From Actinomycetes bacterium (GTDB lineage Bacteria > Actinomycetota > Acidimicrobiia > Acidimicrobiales > SZUA-35): a stretch of 38,918 nt of DNA. The notes under the pieces are model-generated. The model did no database searches. It was not told where the DNA came from and saw only the letters and a list, made by a program, of their open reading frames with translations. The DNA is taken from positions 1-38,918 of the forward strand of contig JAAETV010000140.1 of assembly GCA_024227975.1 (NCBI GenBank), written 5' to 3'. Position numbers and translations under genes: made by a program. This document shows, one piece after another, positions 17,030 to 26,437 of this stretch; the first letter of the stretch is position 1, and every line of letters begins with the position of its first letter.

Positions 17030-19141
17030 ATGCGCTCCCTTTCTGGAACTGTCAGCCTCGACACCCAGGGTGACGTTGCTCTCATCATCGTCGATAATCC
17101 CCCGGTCAACGCTCTCAGCCACCACGTCCGCTCAGGTCTTCTCGATGGTTTCACCGAGGCCGCAGCCGACGACGACATATCGGCAATTGTCTTGATCTGC
17201 CGTGGTCGGACATTCATTGCTGGGGCCGACATCACCGAATTCGGTCAGGCCCCCAAAGGTGCTCCTCTGCCCAAGCTTCAGGCGGCCATGGAGACCTGCT
17301 CCAAGCCTGTTGTCGCCGCCATCCAAGGTACTGCCCTCGGTGGTGGTCTCGAGGTGGCGATGTGTGCCCATTTTCGGGTAGCCATGCCTTCGGCCCGCTT
17401 CGGTCTGCCGGAAGTGAAACTCGGCCTGCTACCCGGGGCCGGCGGGACCCAGCGCCTGCCTCGCGTCGTCGGGCCGACCAAGGCCCTACAGATGATGACC
17501 AGCGGCAACCCGGTCGGAGCCGAGGAGGCATTGGCCGAAGGCCTGATCGACGAGATCGTGGCCACTGACGGGAACGATGAGATGGCAGCCCTCGAATCGG
17601 GGGCAGTTGGGTTCGCTCGTCGAGCCGTGACCGAAGAACTCGCCTTCACGGCACTGCGAGATCTGACCGACGCCCTGGCCGAGGCCAAGGACAACCCGGG
17701 CCTGTTCGACGACTTCCGTCGGAGCATTGCCCGTCGGGCCCGCGGCTTCGATGCTCCAGAAGCCATCGTCCAATGTGTCGAGGCGGCCGTGAACCTCGAC
17801 TTCGATGCCGGCCTGGCTCGAGAGCAAGAGCTGTTTCGGGGGCTGATGGGAGGATCCCAATCGGCAGCCCAGCGCTACTACTTCTTCGCCGAACGCGAAG
17901 CGGCCAAGGTTCCCGGCATCGCCAAGGGCACCCCACAACTCGAGATCAACTCCTGTGGAGTGCTGGGAGCGGGGACCATGGGGGGTGGGATCGCCATGAA
18001 CTTCGCAAACGTCGGCATCCCCGTCACCATCGTGGAACGTGATCAGGATGCCCTCGACCGTGGGCTCTCAGTGATTCGCAAGAACTATGAGCGGTCTGCG
18101 GCCCGCGGCTCGATGCCAGCCGACATGGTCGACAAGCGGATGGCGCTCATCACCCCGTCCCTCGACCGAAGCGATTTTGCCACCCTTGACATGGTTGTCG
18201 AGGCGGTCTTCGAGGATCTCGACCTCAAGAAGAGCGTGTTCGAGGACCTCGACAAGATCTGCAAGCCCGATGCCCTGCTGGCAACCAACACCTCCGCCCT
18301 CGACGTCAACCAGATTGCGGCCGCCACCACCAGACCCGAGAGCGTTATCGGCACCCATTTCTTCTCACCGGCCAATGTGATGAAGCTGCTGGAAGTTGTG
18401 CGGGGAGACAAGACCTCGGATCAGGTCATCGCTACCACCATGGCCGTGGCCAAGCGGATCAACAAGATCGCGGCCCTGGTCGGGGTCTGTCACGGCTTCG
18501 TCGGGAACCGGATGCTGTTCATGCGCAGTATCGAAGCCGAGAAGATGCTGCTGGAAGGGGCAACTCCGGCCCAGGTCGATCGGGTCATCTACGACTTCGG
18601 CTTCCCCATGGGACCATTCGCCATGAGCGACCTGGCCGGTCTCGATATCGGGTGGAAGGAGGAGACGTCGAGCAGCTCCACCGTTCGCGAGCTGTTGTGC
18701 GAAAGCGGTCGCCGAGGTCAGAAGAACGGGCGGGGCTACTACACCTACGATCCCGAGACCCGAGCCTCGACCCCCGATCCAGAAGTCGAGCAGATGATCA
18801 AGGACTTCGCCGTCTCCAAGGGAGTCGACCAGCGTCAGGTCAGCGACGACGAGGTGCTCGAACGCTGCCTGTACCCAATGGTCAACGAGGGAGCCAAGAT
18901 CCTCGACGAGGGCATTGCCGTCCGGGCCAGCGACATCGACGTTGTCTGGATCAATGGCTACGGCTGGCCCGTCTACCACGGTGGCCCCATGTTCTGGGCT
19001 GACACCGTCGGGCTGGATGAGGTGGCAGCCAAGATCAACGACTACCACGAGCGTCTCGGGGGCGACCATTGGAGCCCTTCGCCTCGCTTGGCCGAACTGG
19101 CAGCATCAGGGACTCCCCTCCATACTTCAACATCGGCCTGA
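17030..19141 (+). CDS. FadB/FadJ-like enoyl-CoA hydratase / 3-hydroxyacyl-CoA dehydrogenase
   Basis: The 703-residue bifunctional beta-oxidation enzyme has an N-terminal crotonase domain with oxyanion segment IAGADITEF and both catalytic glutamates, Glu108 (GGGLEVAM) and Glu128 (FGLPEVKLGLLPGAGGTQ), 20 residues apart as in FadB. The NAD-binding 3-hydroxyacyl-CoA dehydrogenase domain starts near residue 310 (GVLGAGTMGGGIA), with GTHFFSPANVMKLLEVV and GFVGNRM, and a C-terminal dimerisation domain follows (DIVWINGYGWPVYHGGPM-type end). It hydrates trans-2-enoyl-CoA and oxidises the resulting 3-hydroxyacyl-CoA. Thiolase and acyl-CoA dehydrogenase genes are absent from the window. Confidence 0.93.
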   Translation: MRSLSGTVSLDTQGDVALIIVDNPPVNALSHHVRSGLLDGFTEAAADDDISAIVLICRGRTFIAGADITEFGQAPKGAPLPKLQAAMETCSKPVVAAIQGTALGGGLEVAMCAHFRVAMPSARFGLPEVKLGLLPGAGGTQRLPRVVGPTKALQMMTSGNPVGAEEALAEGLIDEIVATDGNDEMAALESGAVGFARRAVTEELAFTALRDLTDALAEAKDNPGLFDDFRRSIARRARGFDAPEAIVQCVEAAVNLDFDAGLAREQELFRGLMGGSQSAAQRYYFFAEREAAKVPGIAKGTPQLEINSCGVLGAGTMGGGIAMNFANVGIPVTIVERDQDALDRGLSVIRKNYERSAARGSMPADMVDKRMALITPSLDRSDFATLDMVVEAVFEDLDLKKSVFEDLDKICKPDALLATNTSALDVNQIAAATTRPESVIGTHFFSPANVMKLLEVVRGDKTSDQVIATTMAVAKRINKIAALVGVCHGFVGNRMLFMRSIEAEKMLLEGATPAQVDRVIYDFGFPMGPFAMSDLAGLDIGWKEETSSSSTVRELLCESGRRGQKNGRGYYTYDPETRASTPDPEVEQMIKDFAVSKGVDQRQVSDDEVLERCLYPMVNEGAKILDEGIAVRASDIDVVWINGYGWPVYHGGPMFWADTVGLDEVAAKINDYHERLGGDHWSPSPRLAELAASGTPLHTSTSA

Positions 19142-19193
19142 TTACGACCAGGGATTGCGGCCCTGGTCCCAGACCATGGCTGGCAGGCCCGAC

Positions 19194-20630
19194 ATGAGCA
19201 TCGACGAAGGAGTCGATCCCCGCCACCGGGCAGTACCCCGGGCGGCATGGCGGGCCCTGGCCGTCGGCTCCGCCGGCTATGTCCTGTTCGGGTTCAACTC
19301 GACCGCGACCAACCTGGCCTTTGGGTCGATCGCCGACACCTTCTCCAATGTCTCGGAGTCGACGGTTTCGTGGATCGCGTCCGGCTACTTCGTCGCTTCG
19401 GCTGCCTTTCTTCCCCTGGGAGGTCGCCTGGCCGACCGGCTAGGACGACGACGGGTGTTCAACGTCGGACTCATGGGGTTTGCCGCCTCGGCCCTGTTGT
19501 CGGCGGTGGCCCCGACGGTGTGGCTCCTGATCTTCGCCCGGGTGGCGCAGGCGGTGGCCGGTGCCTTGGTCATTCCTTCGTCGTTGTCGATGGCGCTTCC
19601 AGAGTTTCCGGCCGCCCGACGCCCGTCGGCCGTAGCCAGCTGGGCCGCCGCCGGGCCCCTGTCGGCCGCTATCGCGCCCAGTGCAGCCGCTGGGCTCTTG
19701 GGTGCCACCAGCTGGCGCTGGGTGTACTTCGTCAGCGCGCCGGTGGCGCTGGCCACCCTCGCTGCCTCATACGTGTTCGTCGCCGACTCCAGGGGTGAAG
19801 ACGACGAAGGGCGGCTCGATCTGATCGGTACGGTGCTGGCCGTCGTCGCCATCGCCCTTCTCATCATCGGTATCACCCAAGGACCGAGTTGGGGCTGGGC
19901 CAGCCCGTCGACATTGGCCGCGATCGTGGCTGCTCTGAGCATCGGCGGCATCTTCACCGCGCGATCCAACCGTCATCCCACTCCCCTGCTGAACCTGTCC
20001 CTGTTTCGGATACCACAGGTCAGCATCGCCAACGCGGCCACCTTCACCATGTCGGTGACTTCTTTGTCGATCTGGTTGGTTTGGCCGTTGTGGCTCATCC
20101 GGGTGTGGGGGTACTCGACATCCATGGTCGGCCTAGCCATCACCATCGGTCCCCTGGCGGCGGGGCCGGCGGCCCTGATCGGCGGCCTCTTGGCTGACCG
20201 CTACGGCCAGCGCTGGTTGATGATCATCGGAACGGCCATCTCGACAACCGCCGTGATCTGGAGCATCTTCCGGCTGGGGGCCGAGCCCGACTACCTCCGG
20301 ACCATGATGCCGACCATCTTCGGCTTCGGCCTCGGCTGGGGGCTCTCGAACCCAAGCATGAACAGCTATGCCCTTTCCAATGTGCCCCAGAGCGTGTTCG
20401 GCGAGGTCAACGCTGCTTTCAACACGATCCGCAACCTGGGAGCCGCCATCGGAACAGCTGGCGCCATCGCCTTCGTCGGCGCCAGCGACCGGCTCGATGT
20501 CGTCGATGCCTACCGGCGGGCCTACGTGTTCTTCGCCTTTTGGGTTGGATTGTCGTTTGTCATCGTCACCGTCGGAACCTGGTACGTGGAGCGAACTCGA
20601 CACGATCCTGTTCCCCCATCTTGCCCCTAG
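19194..20630 (+). CDS. MFS transporter, DHA2-like multidrug exporter
   Basis: The 478-residue membrane protein has about 14 hydrophobic helices and the MFS motif A GGRLADRLGRRRVF between helices 2 and 3, echoed by GGLLADRYGQRW in the second half. The helix-5 region (GPLSAAIAPSAAAGLLGATSWRWVYFVSAPVA) has the DHA2/EmrB-like W-R-W-V-F pattern. Such proteins export drugs or lipids using proton motive force. I start at ATG 19194 (AGG 6 nt upstream); the frame is open from 18915, but that part overlaps the FadB-like gene in another frame. Substrate unknown. Confidence 0.88.
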   Translation: MSIDEGVDPRHRAVPRAAWRALAVGSAGYVLFGFNSTATNLAFGSIADTFSNVSESTVSWIASGYFVASAAFLPLGGRLADRLGRRRVFNVGLMGFAASALLSAVAPTVWLLIFARVAQAVAGALVIPSSLSMALPEFPAARRPSAVASWAAAGPLSAAIAPSAAAGLLGATSWRWVYFVSAPVALATLAASYVFVADSRGEDDEGRLDLIGTVLAVVAIALLIIGITQGPSWGWASPSTLAAIVAALSIGGIFTARSNRHPTPLLNLSLFRIPQVSIANAATFTMSVTSLSIWLVWPLWLIRVWGYSTSMVGLAITIGPLAAGPAALIGGLLADRYGQRWLMIIGTAISTTAVIWSIFRLGAEPDYLRTMMPTIFGFGLGWGLSNPSMNSYALSNVPQSVFGEVNAAFNTIRNLGAAIGTAGAIAFVGASDRLDVVDAYRRAYVFFAFWVGLSFVIVTVGTWYVERTRHDPVPPSCP

Positions 20631-20633
20631 GGG

Positions 20634-20650
20634 TCGGGGGATGTCCCCGA
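20634..20650 (+). terminator. Hairpin after the MFS gene
   Basis: TCGGGG (20634-20639) pairs with CCCCGA (20645-20650) around a 5-nt loop, starting just after the MFS stop; a CCCCTAGGGG palindrome overlaps the stop codon. There is no U-tract, so it may act Rho-dependently or only protect the 3' end. Confidence 0.35.
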
Positions 20651-20751
20651 TTCGGCATCCGTGAGTGCGTCATAGGTTGAGCTCAACAACGAAGCGAACC
20701 CACCGATGAACCGAACAGGCGGGTCACACACACACGAGGAAACCAATCGAC

Positions 20752-21048
20752 ATGAGCGCCACCATGACCGCAATCAACGCTAGCGAAGCCTTCTGGTCAG
20801 CCGCCGAGGACACCGGCAACGACATCACCACAGAGGCCCCCATCTCCTACGAGCGCTGCGTCAACTGGCTGCTCGATCTCCACCAGTCAACGACCGATCG
20901 TGGCCTCCAGGGCCTGATCATCGATGTGCTGTCCGATCTCGGCCAGCTTGGCCCCGTCAGCTCCGACCGGGAGCTCGAGAGCCTCGTACTCGGCGCCCTG
21001 TCATCGGTCGAGATCGCCTTCGAAGTCGCTGCTCAGGCCACTACCTGA
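20752..21048 (+). CDS. Small acidic protein of unknown function
   Basis: The 98-residue protein is acidic and predicted mostly helical (ISYERCVNWLLDLHQ, GLIIDVLSDLGQL, LESLVLGALSSVEIAFEVAAQ). It has no membrane segment, signal peptide or recognised motif. GAGGA ends 11 nt before the ATG and high-GC third positions support coding. It stands alone between the MFS gene and the convergent amidase gene. I do not recognise it. Confidence 0.6.
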   Translation: MSATMTAINASEAFWSAAEDTGNDITTEAPISYERCVNWLLDLHQSTTDRGLQGLIIDVLSDLGQLGPVSSDRELESLVLGALSSVEIAFEVAAQATT

Positions 21049-21107
21049 TCGATCCGCTGCCACCCGGCAGCCACCATCTCCCCCAACATCGACGGTCGAG
21101 GGCGGGT

Positions 21108-22484
21108 TCACCCGCCTCTCGCGGTCAAGAGGAGGGACTCGACCGTTCGAGCCAGGGAGAACAGCTGATGGTCGGCCCCAGGGCCGGCCATCAGCATCAA
21201 GGACACCGGTGGCTCACCGGCCCTCGATGCCGGCACGCTGATAGCGCAGGCATCGAGGAAGTTCCCGACCGAGGTGTTGCGGAGACAGAGCAGATTCATC
21301 TTCGAGTAGTAGTCAGGATCGCCGGAGTCGAACGAGGCCACGGTGGGCGCCACCACGGCAACCGATGGCAACACGAAGGCATCGAATCCGGCCAGGGTGA
21401 TCCTGGCCCGCTCGATCATCTGAACCCTCGCCGCCACCACATCGAGGTAGTCGGCAGCCGAGATCTTGGCCCCGGGCTCGATGCGTCGGCGCACCCGCTG
21501 GTCGTAGCCATCCCCCTTGGTTGCCAGCAAGGATCGATGCCAGTGGTAGGCCTCGGCCGTTGCCAGGCCACCGGTGCGATTGATGTCGGGCAGGTCCAAC
21601 AACTCGGGGAATGAGACCTCGACCACCCCCACTCCCGCCGCCGAGAGATCGCTCAACGCGGCATTGAAGCCGTCGGCTACCACCTGGTCGATGTCATCGA
21701 GGACATGATCGGTGAGTACCGCCAGCCGGATCCGATCAGCCGGTCGACCAGCTGGGACATCCGCCGCACCAGGTTGAGGCACAGGCTCACCGGCGAAGAC
21801 AGCATCGACAATGGCGCAACAGTCGACGCTGGAAGCAAGAGGGCCGACCGAGTCGAGCGACGCACTGAGCGGCACGATCCCGTCCAGGGGGATACGAGAG
21901 GCCGTCGGCTTGTAGCCAACGATCCCGCAGAAGGCAGCCGGTATGCGACATGAGCCACCAGTGTCGGTTCCAAGCCCGGCCACCACCATCTCGTCGCCAA
22001 CGGCCACCGCCGTCCCCGAAGATGACCCTCCCGGTATCCGTCCTGTTGTCCGGTCCCAGGGGCTACGGGGAGTGTCATAGTGAGCGTTGAGACCGAGTCC
22101 GGAATAGGCGAACTCGGTCATGTTTGTCCGACCGATGGGGATGAACCCGGCGGCCCGAAGGCGAGCCACCACCGGAGCATCGACGGGGGCCGCTGGCTGG
22201 TCGGCCAGGATCACCGAACCAGCCGTCGTCACCTGTCCCTCGATGTCGCACAGGTCCTTGATTGCCACCGGGATGCCGGCGAAGGGAGGGACAACACCCC
22301 CGTTTCGACGCAGAGTGTCGTAGGTGTCGGCCGTGAGCCGGGCCTTGTCGGCGGCCACCGAGAGAAACGCCCGCCCCCCCTCACCAGCAGGGTCGCTGAT
22401 CCGATCCAGGCTCTGGTCGACAAGCTGGCGGGCGCTGATCTCGCCGGCCGACAGTTGGACTGCGAGCTTTCTGATGGTTGTCAT
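21108..22484 (-). CDS. Amidase-signature family amidase
   Basis: The 458-residue hydrolase has the amidase-signature Ser-cisSer-Lys triad: Lys76 in PVAIKDLCD, Ser154 in PGGSSSGTAVAV and nucleophile Ser178 in GTDTGGSCRIPAAFCGIVGYKP. These enzymes hydrolyse amides (or transamidate as GatA). No gatB/gatC neighbours occur, and the C-terminal half is variable, so a general carboxylic amide hydrolase is more likely than GatA. GAGGAAGG lies just upstream of the ATG. The nicotinamidase gene follows upstream on the same strand about 90 bp away, giving two amide hydrolases in a row. Confidence 0.9.
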   Translation of the reverse strand: MTTIRKLAVQLSAGEISARQLVDQSLDRISDPAGEGGRAFLSVAADKARLTADTYDTLRRNGGVVPPFAGIPVAIKDLCDIEGQVTTAGSVILADQPAAPVDAPVVARLRAAGFIPIGRTNMTEFAYSGLGLNAHYDTPRSPWDRTTGRIPGGSSSGTAVAVGDEMVVAGLGTDTGGSCRIPAAFCGIVGYKPTASRIPLDGIVPLSASLDSVGPLASSVDCCAIVDAVFAGEPVPQPGAADVPAGRPADRIRLAVLTDHVLDDIDQVVADGFNAALSDLSAAGVGVVEVSFPELLDLPDINRTGGLATAEAYHWHRSLLATKGDGYDQRVRRRIEPGAKISAADYLDVVAARVQMIERARITLAGFDAFVLPSVAVVAPTVASFDSGDPDYYSKMNLLCLRNTSVGNFLDACAISVPASRAGEPPVSLMLMAGPGADHQLFSLARTVESLLLTARGG

Positions 22485-22572
22485 GATCCGACCTTCCTCT
22501 GGCCTGATGGCACCCGAGGATCCTAGGCCACCGACCCCACAGGGAACGGAGCGAGACGGGGGAAGCGGGCTC

Positions 22573-23178
22573 TCAGTCGGTTCGGACCTCGACGCCAGCT
22601 GCCCTCATGCGCTCGAAGGCGGCCTCCCCATCACCCGCTTCGAGCTCCACGGCCCGACAACCGCGGGCTATGACCGTCGTGGCGAAGCCGAGATCAACGG
22701 CGTCGAGTGCCGTGAACAGTACGCAGTAGTCAGTGGCCAGGCCCATGATGTGGACGGCGTCTGCACCCTCGGTTCTGAGCAGCTCGTGGAGGGTCGTTGC
22801 TTTTCGTCTGGCGTTGTCGAAAAAGCCGCTGTAGCTGTCGATGGTGGGATCGGTCCCCTTGCGGACCACGCGCTCGATGGCCCTGGGGTCCAGACCGGAG
22901 GCGAAGGCTGACCCAACGGACTCCTGGACGCAGTGATCGGGCCAGAGCACCTGGTCCAGACCGTCGAAATCGATGACCTGGCCTGGTTCGTAGCCAGGAT
23001 GCTGGCTGGCAAAGGATTGGTGGAGAGCCGGATGCCAGTCCTGGGTGGCGATCACCAGCTCGTAGGAGTCGAGCAGGTCGTTGGCGACGGCTATCACCTG
23101 GTCACCATCGGCGACGGCGAGGGCCCCTCCGGGAAGGAAGTCGTTCTGGATGTCGATCAACAACAGTGCGGTAGTCAT
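22573..23178 (-). CDS. pncA: Nicotinamidase (isochorismatase superfamily)
   Basis: The 201-residue enzyme hydrolyses nicotinamide to nicotinate in NAD salvage. The catalytic triad is Asp9 (LLIDIQNDF), Lys107 (VVRKGTD) and Cys152 (GLATDYCVLFTALDA); metal ligands are probably Asp47 and His49 (TQDWHP) and His82 (WPDHCVQ). Spacing matches bacterial PncA closely. I start at ATG 23178 because the conserved first strand begins there; the frame extends to 23211. It is divergent from the MoxR operon, with 73 bp between. Confidence 0.93.
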   Translation of the reverse strand: MTTALLLIDIQNDFLPGGALAVADGDQVIAVANDLLDSYELVIATQDWHPALHQSFASQHPGYEPGQVIDFDGLDQVLWPDHCVQESVGSAFASGLDPRAIERVVRKGTDPTIDSYSGFFDNARRKATTLHELLRTEGADAVHIMGLATDYCVLFTALDAVDLGFATTVIARGCRAVELEAGDGEAAFERMRAAGVEVRTD

Positions 23179-23251
23179 GGCAGGTCCTGTCTTCTCATCG
23201 TAGGCCGGCATCGCCCATACTCTGTGACGTGATCATCGATTTGGGCTCCCT

Positions 23252-24337
23252 GTGACCAGCGCCACTGCATCGACGGCACTCGGGGTGGCGGTAGCGGCCC
23301 GGGTGCCCGTGCTGTTGTGGGGTGCCCCGGGTACCGGCAAGAGCTCCGTGGTGCAGTCGCTGGCGGTGTCGATGGGATGGCCTTGCGAGGTGGTGATTGC
23401 CTCCATCCGAGAGCCCTCGGACTTCGCCGGCCTCCCCGTTGTCGCCGATGGGGGTGTCACCTTTGCCCCTCCCACTTGGGCTACCCGTCTCGTCACTGCT
23501 GGACACGGGCTGCTATTCCTCGACGAGATCTCGACCGCTCCCCCTGCGGTCCAAGCCGCCCTGCTACGAGTCGTGCTGGAACGGACCGTGGGCGACCTCG
23601 ACCTCCCCGATGAGGTTGTCGTTGTTGCCGCCGCCAACCCTCCCGATCAGGCGGCCGATGGCTGGGATCTGTCGGCTCCCCTAGCCAACCGCTTCTGCCA
23701 CCTCGCCTGGAGCGTCGACGCTGCCACCATCGCCGAAGGGTTCACGGCCGGGTTCAGCACCGCTCCTGTACCTCACCTGCCCCAACGGTGGACGGGTTCG
23801 TTGACGAGGGCCATGGCCGATGTTGCGGCCTTCTTGCTGGCCCGTCCAACCCTGGTCGCCGTCCCACCTCTCGATCGGGCCTCAGCGGGACGAGCCTGGC
23901 CAAGCCCTCGCTCGTGGGAGATGGCGGCCCGCCTCCTGGCCGCCGGTCGCACCATCGAAGTAGGCCCCGAGGTGACAAGCGTGCTGCTGACGGGTTGTGT
24001 TGGCGACGGGGCGGGCCTCGAGCTCCTCACCTGGTTGAGCGAGCTCGACCTCCCAGACCCCGAGGCGATACTGGCCGATCCTGGGTCTTTCGAGCTGCCC
24101 GATCGGGGCGACCGGGCCTATGCCGCCCTGACCTCGGTAGCAGCCGCCGTCGCCTCCAGAGCCACCGTCGAGCGCTGGGCGGCCGGGTGGCAGATCATGG
24201 CGAAGGCCAGTGAGCAGGCCCCGGATGTGGCCGCCCTGGCCGCCAGGATCCTGGTGCGTTGCCGTCCCCAAGGTGCACCGACACCGCCCGAAGCGGCAAC
24301 ACTACTTCCCCTACTGCGCGACGCCGGTCTGGCATGA
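23252..24337 (+). CDS. MoxR-family AAA+ ATPase
   Basis: The 361-residue ATPase has Walker A GAPGTGKS (24-31), Walker B LLFLDEIST (Asp91-Glu92) and sensor-1 VVVVAAANPP, with no transmembrane segment. MoxR ATPases work with VWA-domain partners as chaperones for assembling metalloenzymes or complexes. The next two genes start inside the stops of their predecessors (ATGA at 24334 and 25530), so the three form one coupled operon. The GTG start at 23252 is the first usable start in frame; no strong Shine-Dalgarno is visible. Confidence 0.88.
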   Translation: MTSATASTALGVAVAARVPVLLWGAPGTGKSSVVQSLAVSMGWPCEVVIASIREPSDFAGLPVVADGGVTFAPPTWATRLVTAGHGLLFLDEISTAPPAVQAALLRVVLERTVGDLDLPDEVVVVAAANPPDQAADGWDLSAPLANRFCHLAWSVDAATIAEGFTAGFSTAPVPHLPQRWTGSLTRAMADVAAFLLARPTLVAVPPLDRASAGRAWPSPRSWEMAARLLAAGRTIEVGPEVTSVLLTGCVGDGAGLELLTWLSELDLPDPEAILADPGSFELPDRGDRAYAALTSVAAAVASRATVERWAAGWQIMAKASEQAPDVAALAARILVRCRPQGAPTPPEAATLLPLLRDAGLA

Positions 24338-25533
24338 GTGACGGGCCAGGCCCCGAGATCGTTCCTATCAGCGACAAGCTGGCAGCGGCCAGGCTTTGGG
24401 CCACCAATCACTACCCGTATCTCGCATCAGCCGTCTTCGCCTCCCCCACCGTTCCGGCTCCTGAGCTCGGCCGTCTCGTCATCGACCGCTGGTGGCGGGT
24501 CCACGTCGACCCCATGGTCGTCGAGTCTTCGACCGTGGCCCAGCTCGGAGGTGAGCTACTCCACCTTGCCACCCATGTGCTGCGAGCCCACGCCGAACGG
24601 GCCGACACCGTCGGCCTCACCGACCGGGAGGAACTGCACCATTGGGTCGACGCGGCCGACGCCGAGATCAATGATGACTTCCCGAATGATCTCGATCGGG
24701 TCTCGCCCTGGGTTGGACCATCCGATCTGGTATGCGACGACGGTCGCCTGGCTGAGGAGTATTTTCGACGCGGCATCGTCCGCGAAGGAGAGGCCAACGA
24801 CTGTGGCAGTGGGGCCCACGGCCACTCTCCAAAATGGGAGCCTCCTCCCCCATCGAACCGGTCCGATCCTGGTGTGGACAACGACGACCAGAGGCTCATC
24901 CGCCGCAAGGTTGCGGCCGACATCGCCAACTCGCCGGCCGATTCGGTCGGGGCTGGGCTGCGTCACTGGGCCGAGCAGCATCTCGGCCCTCGGATCGACT
25001 GGCGAGCCGAGCTGGCCGCCATCGTTCGCCGCTCGATCTTCTCGGTCTCGGGGGCCGTTGACTACAGCTACCGCCGCCCTTCTCGCCGGGCCAGCGCCAT
25101 GCCCGGTGTCATCTTGCCCTCATTGTTGCGCCCCTCGGTCGAGGTGGTCATGATCTGCGACACCAGCGCCTCAGTCTCCGATGAGCAACTAGGCATCGCC
25201 ATCAACGAGGTCGACGGTCTGCTGCGGGCCTGTGGTATCCGGTCGATCACGGTCATGGCCTGCGACACCGCCGTCACCGCCGTTTCCAGGGTCACCGCCG
25301 GCCGCGACATTGCCCTGGTCGGCGGAGGGGGAACCGACCTGGCAGCCGGGATCGACACAGCCCTGGAGGGGCGACCAATCCCAGAGGTGCTGGTGGTGAT
25401 CACTGATGGTTTCACCCCCTGGCCCGATGAGGCGCCCAGGGCCGAGGTAGTGGTGGCCCTGCTCGAAACCGAGGCCTACATCGAGCCCCCTTCGCCCCCC
25501 TCGTGGGCCCGAACGGTGGTCGTTCCGCCATGA
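24334..25533 (+). CDS. VWA-like metallopeptidase-related protein (DUF2201-type)
   Basis: The 399-residue partner of the MoxR ATPase resembles DUF2201 proteins. Its N-terminal peptidase-like region has ELLHLATHVLRAH: His77 and His81 are kept, but the Glu of a classical HExxH is absent, so protease activity is doubtful. The C-terminal VWA-like domain (about 265-395) has a MIDAS motif DTSAS (276-280), a Thr-containing loop (GGGGTDLAAGI) and ITDGFTPWP. A middle segment (about 160-200) is charged and disordered. Expected role: metal-dependent adaptor recruiting substrate to the ATPase (family knowledge plus context). Confidence 0.8.
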   Translation: MSDGPGPEIVPISDKLAAARLWATNHYPYLASAVFASPTVPAPELGRLVIDRWWRVHVDPMVVESSTVAQLGGELLHLATHVLRAHAERADTVGLTDREELHHWVDAADAEINDDFPNDLDRVSPWVGPSDLVCDDGRLAEEYFRRGIVREGEANDCGSGAHGHSPKWEPPPPSNRSDPGVDNDDQRLIRRKVAADIANSPADSVGAGLRHWAEQHLGPRIDWRAELAAIVRRSIFSVSGAVDYSYRRPSRRASAMPGVILPSLLRPSVEVVMICDTSASVSDEQLGIAINEVDGLLRACGIRSITVMACDTAVTAVSRVTAGRDIALVGGGGTDLAAGIDTALEGRPIPEVLVVITDGFTPWPDEAPRAEVVVALLETEAYIEPPSPPSWARTVVVPP

Positions 25534-26384
25534 GCTGGTGGGAAACGGCCCCTCCGCTCGAACTCATGGTCCCGTGTTCGGAGGCCAGGCACCGTCTGGC
25601 CTGGTCCCAGGGGGAGGTGGTGGTTGTCGACCATCCCGAGCTCGACGCCGAACGGACCCTGATGGCATTGGGGGGTCCCGAACCGGCCTGCCTTTCCCGC
25701 CTCGGCTTGTGGGAGGACGCCATCGCCGACGGGGGTTTCCTGGCCGAGTGGATCGACCAGGCCCAGCTGACAGACGCTCGCCTCTCCTGGCTCACGATGG
25801 CGTTGGAGCGGATGCGAAACGAGGGCTTCCACGAGTTCTTGCGCAACCTGCCCTTCGCCCGCGCCGAACGGATGGGCCACTTCCTCAGCCAATTCCCCCG
25901 CCCCTGGCACGACCGGGCCGCCGCTGCGGTAGCCGAAGCCATCGTCGATGGGGAGGGGGTGGTGTGTAATGACGCGCCTCAGCTCCTCCCGACCGCCATC
26001 GCCAGCCGGTTGCGCCACTCGTTCGTCACGAGTGTTGGCGGCACCCATCTGGCGGTCGGAGTGGCAGCCCTGGTTCCGCTCACCATCACGGTCGATGACA
26101 GTGCCGGCAATGGGGTTTCGGTGGCCGGGGCCCTCACCGGACCACATCGCCGGGTGGCCATCACCGTGGCTGGAGGCTGGCTTCACCAGGTCTGGGGCGC
26201 AGGGGCCGCCTTGGTCGACGGCCACCTCGTGCTTGATCGAAGTGGTACCCGTCTGACCGTCTTGACCTGGACCGACCATGGAGGAGTGCTCGTCCCCCAG
26301 ACCGAGCTGAGGATGGCAAGGGTCGGTCCCAACGGGTGGCTTCTGGCCCCTGCCCCAGGGGGAATGGAAGGCAGAGATGGCTAG
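25530..26384 (+). CDS. Third gene of the MoxR-VWA operon, unknown function
   Basis: The 284-residue protein starts in an ATGA overlap with the VWA-like gene. Trp/Asp-rich strands alternate (ELMVPCSEARHRLAWSQ, VVVDHPELDAERTLMALGG), followed by a helical middle and a beta-rich C-terminus (LTITVDDSAGNGVSVAGAL, then HRRVAITVAGGWLHQVW). No membrane segments or catalytic motif are seen. It is probably the substrate-specific partner or client of the ATPase/VWA pair, inferred only from coupling. I do not recognise the family. Confidence 0.65.
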   Translation: MSWWETAPPLELMVPCSEARHRLAWSQGEVVVVDHPELDAERTLMALGGPEPACLSRLGLWEDAIADGGFLAEWIDQAQLTDARLSWLTMALERMRNEGFHEFLRNLPFARAERMGHFLSQFPRPWHDRAAAAVAEAIVDGEGVVCNDAPQLLPTAIASRLRHSFVTSVGGTHLAVGVAALVPLTITVDDSAGNGVSVAGALTGPHRRVAITVAGGWLHQVWGAGAALVDGHLVLDRSGTRLTVLTWTDHGGVLVPQTELRMARVGPNGWLLAPAPGGMEGRDG

Positions 26385-26437
26385 CACTCCGGACGAACCC
26401 GGCTGTTAGCCTCGGCGTGTTCTAGTCCAGACAAGGG

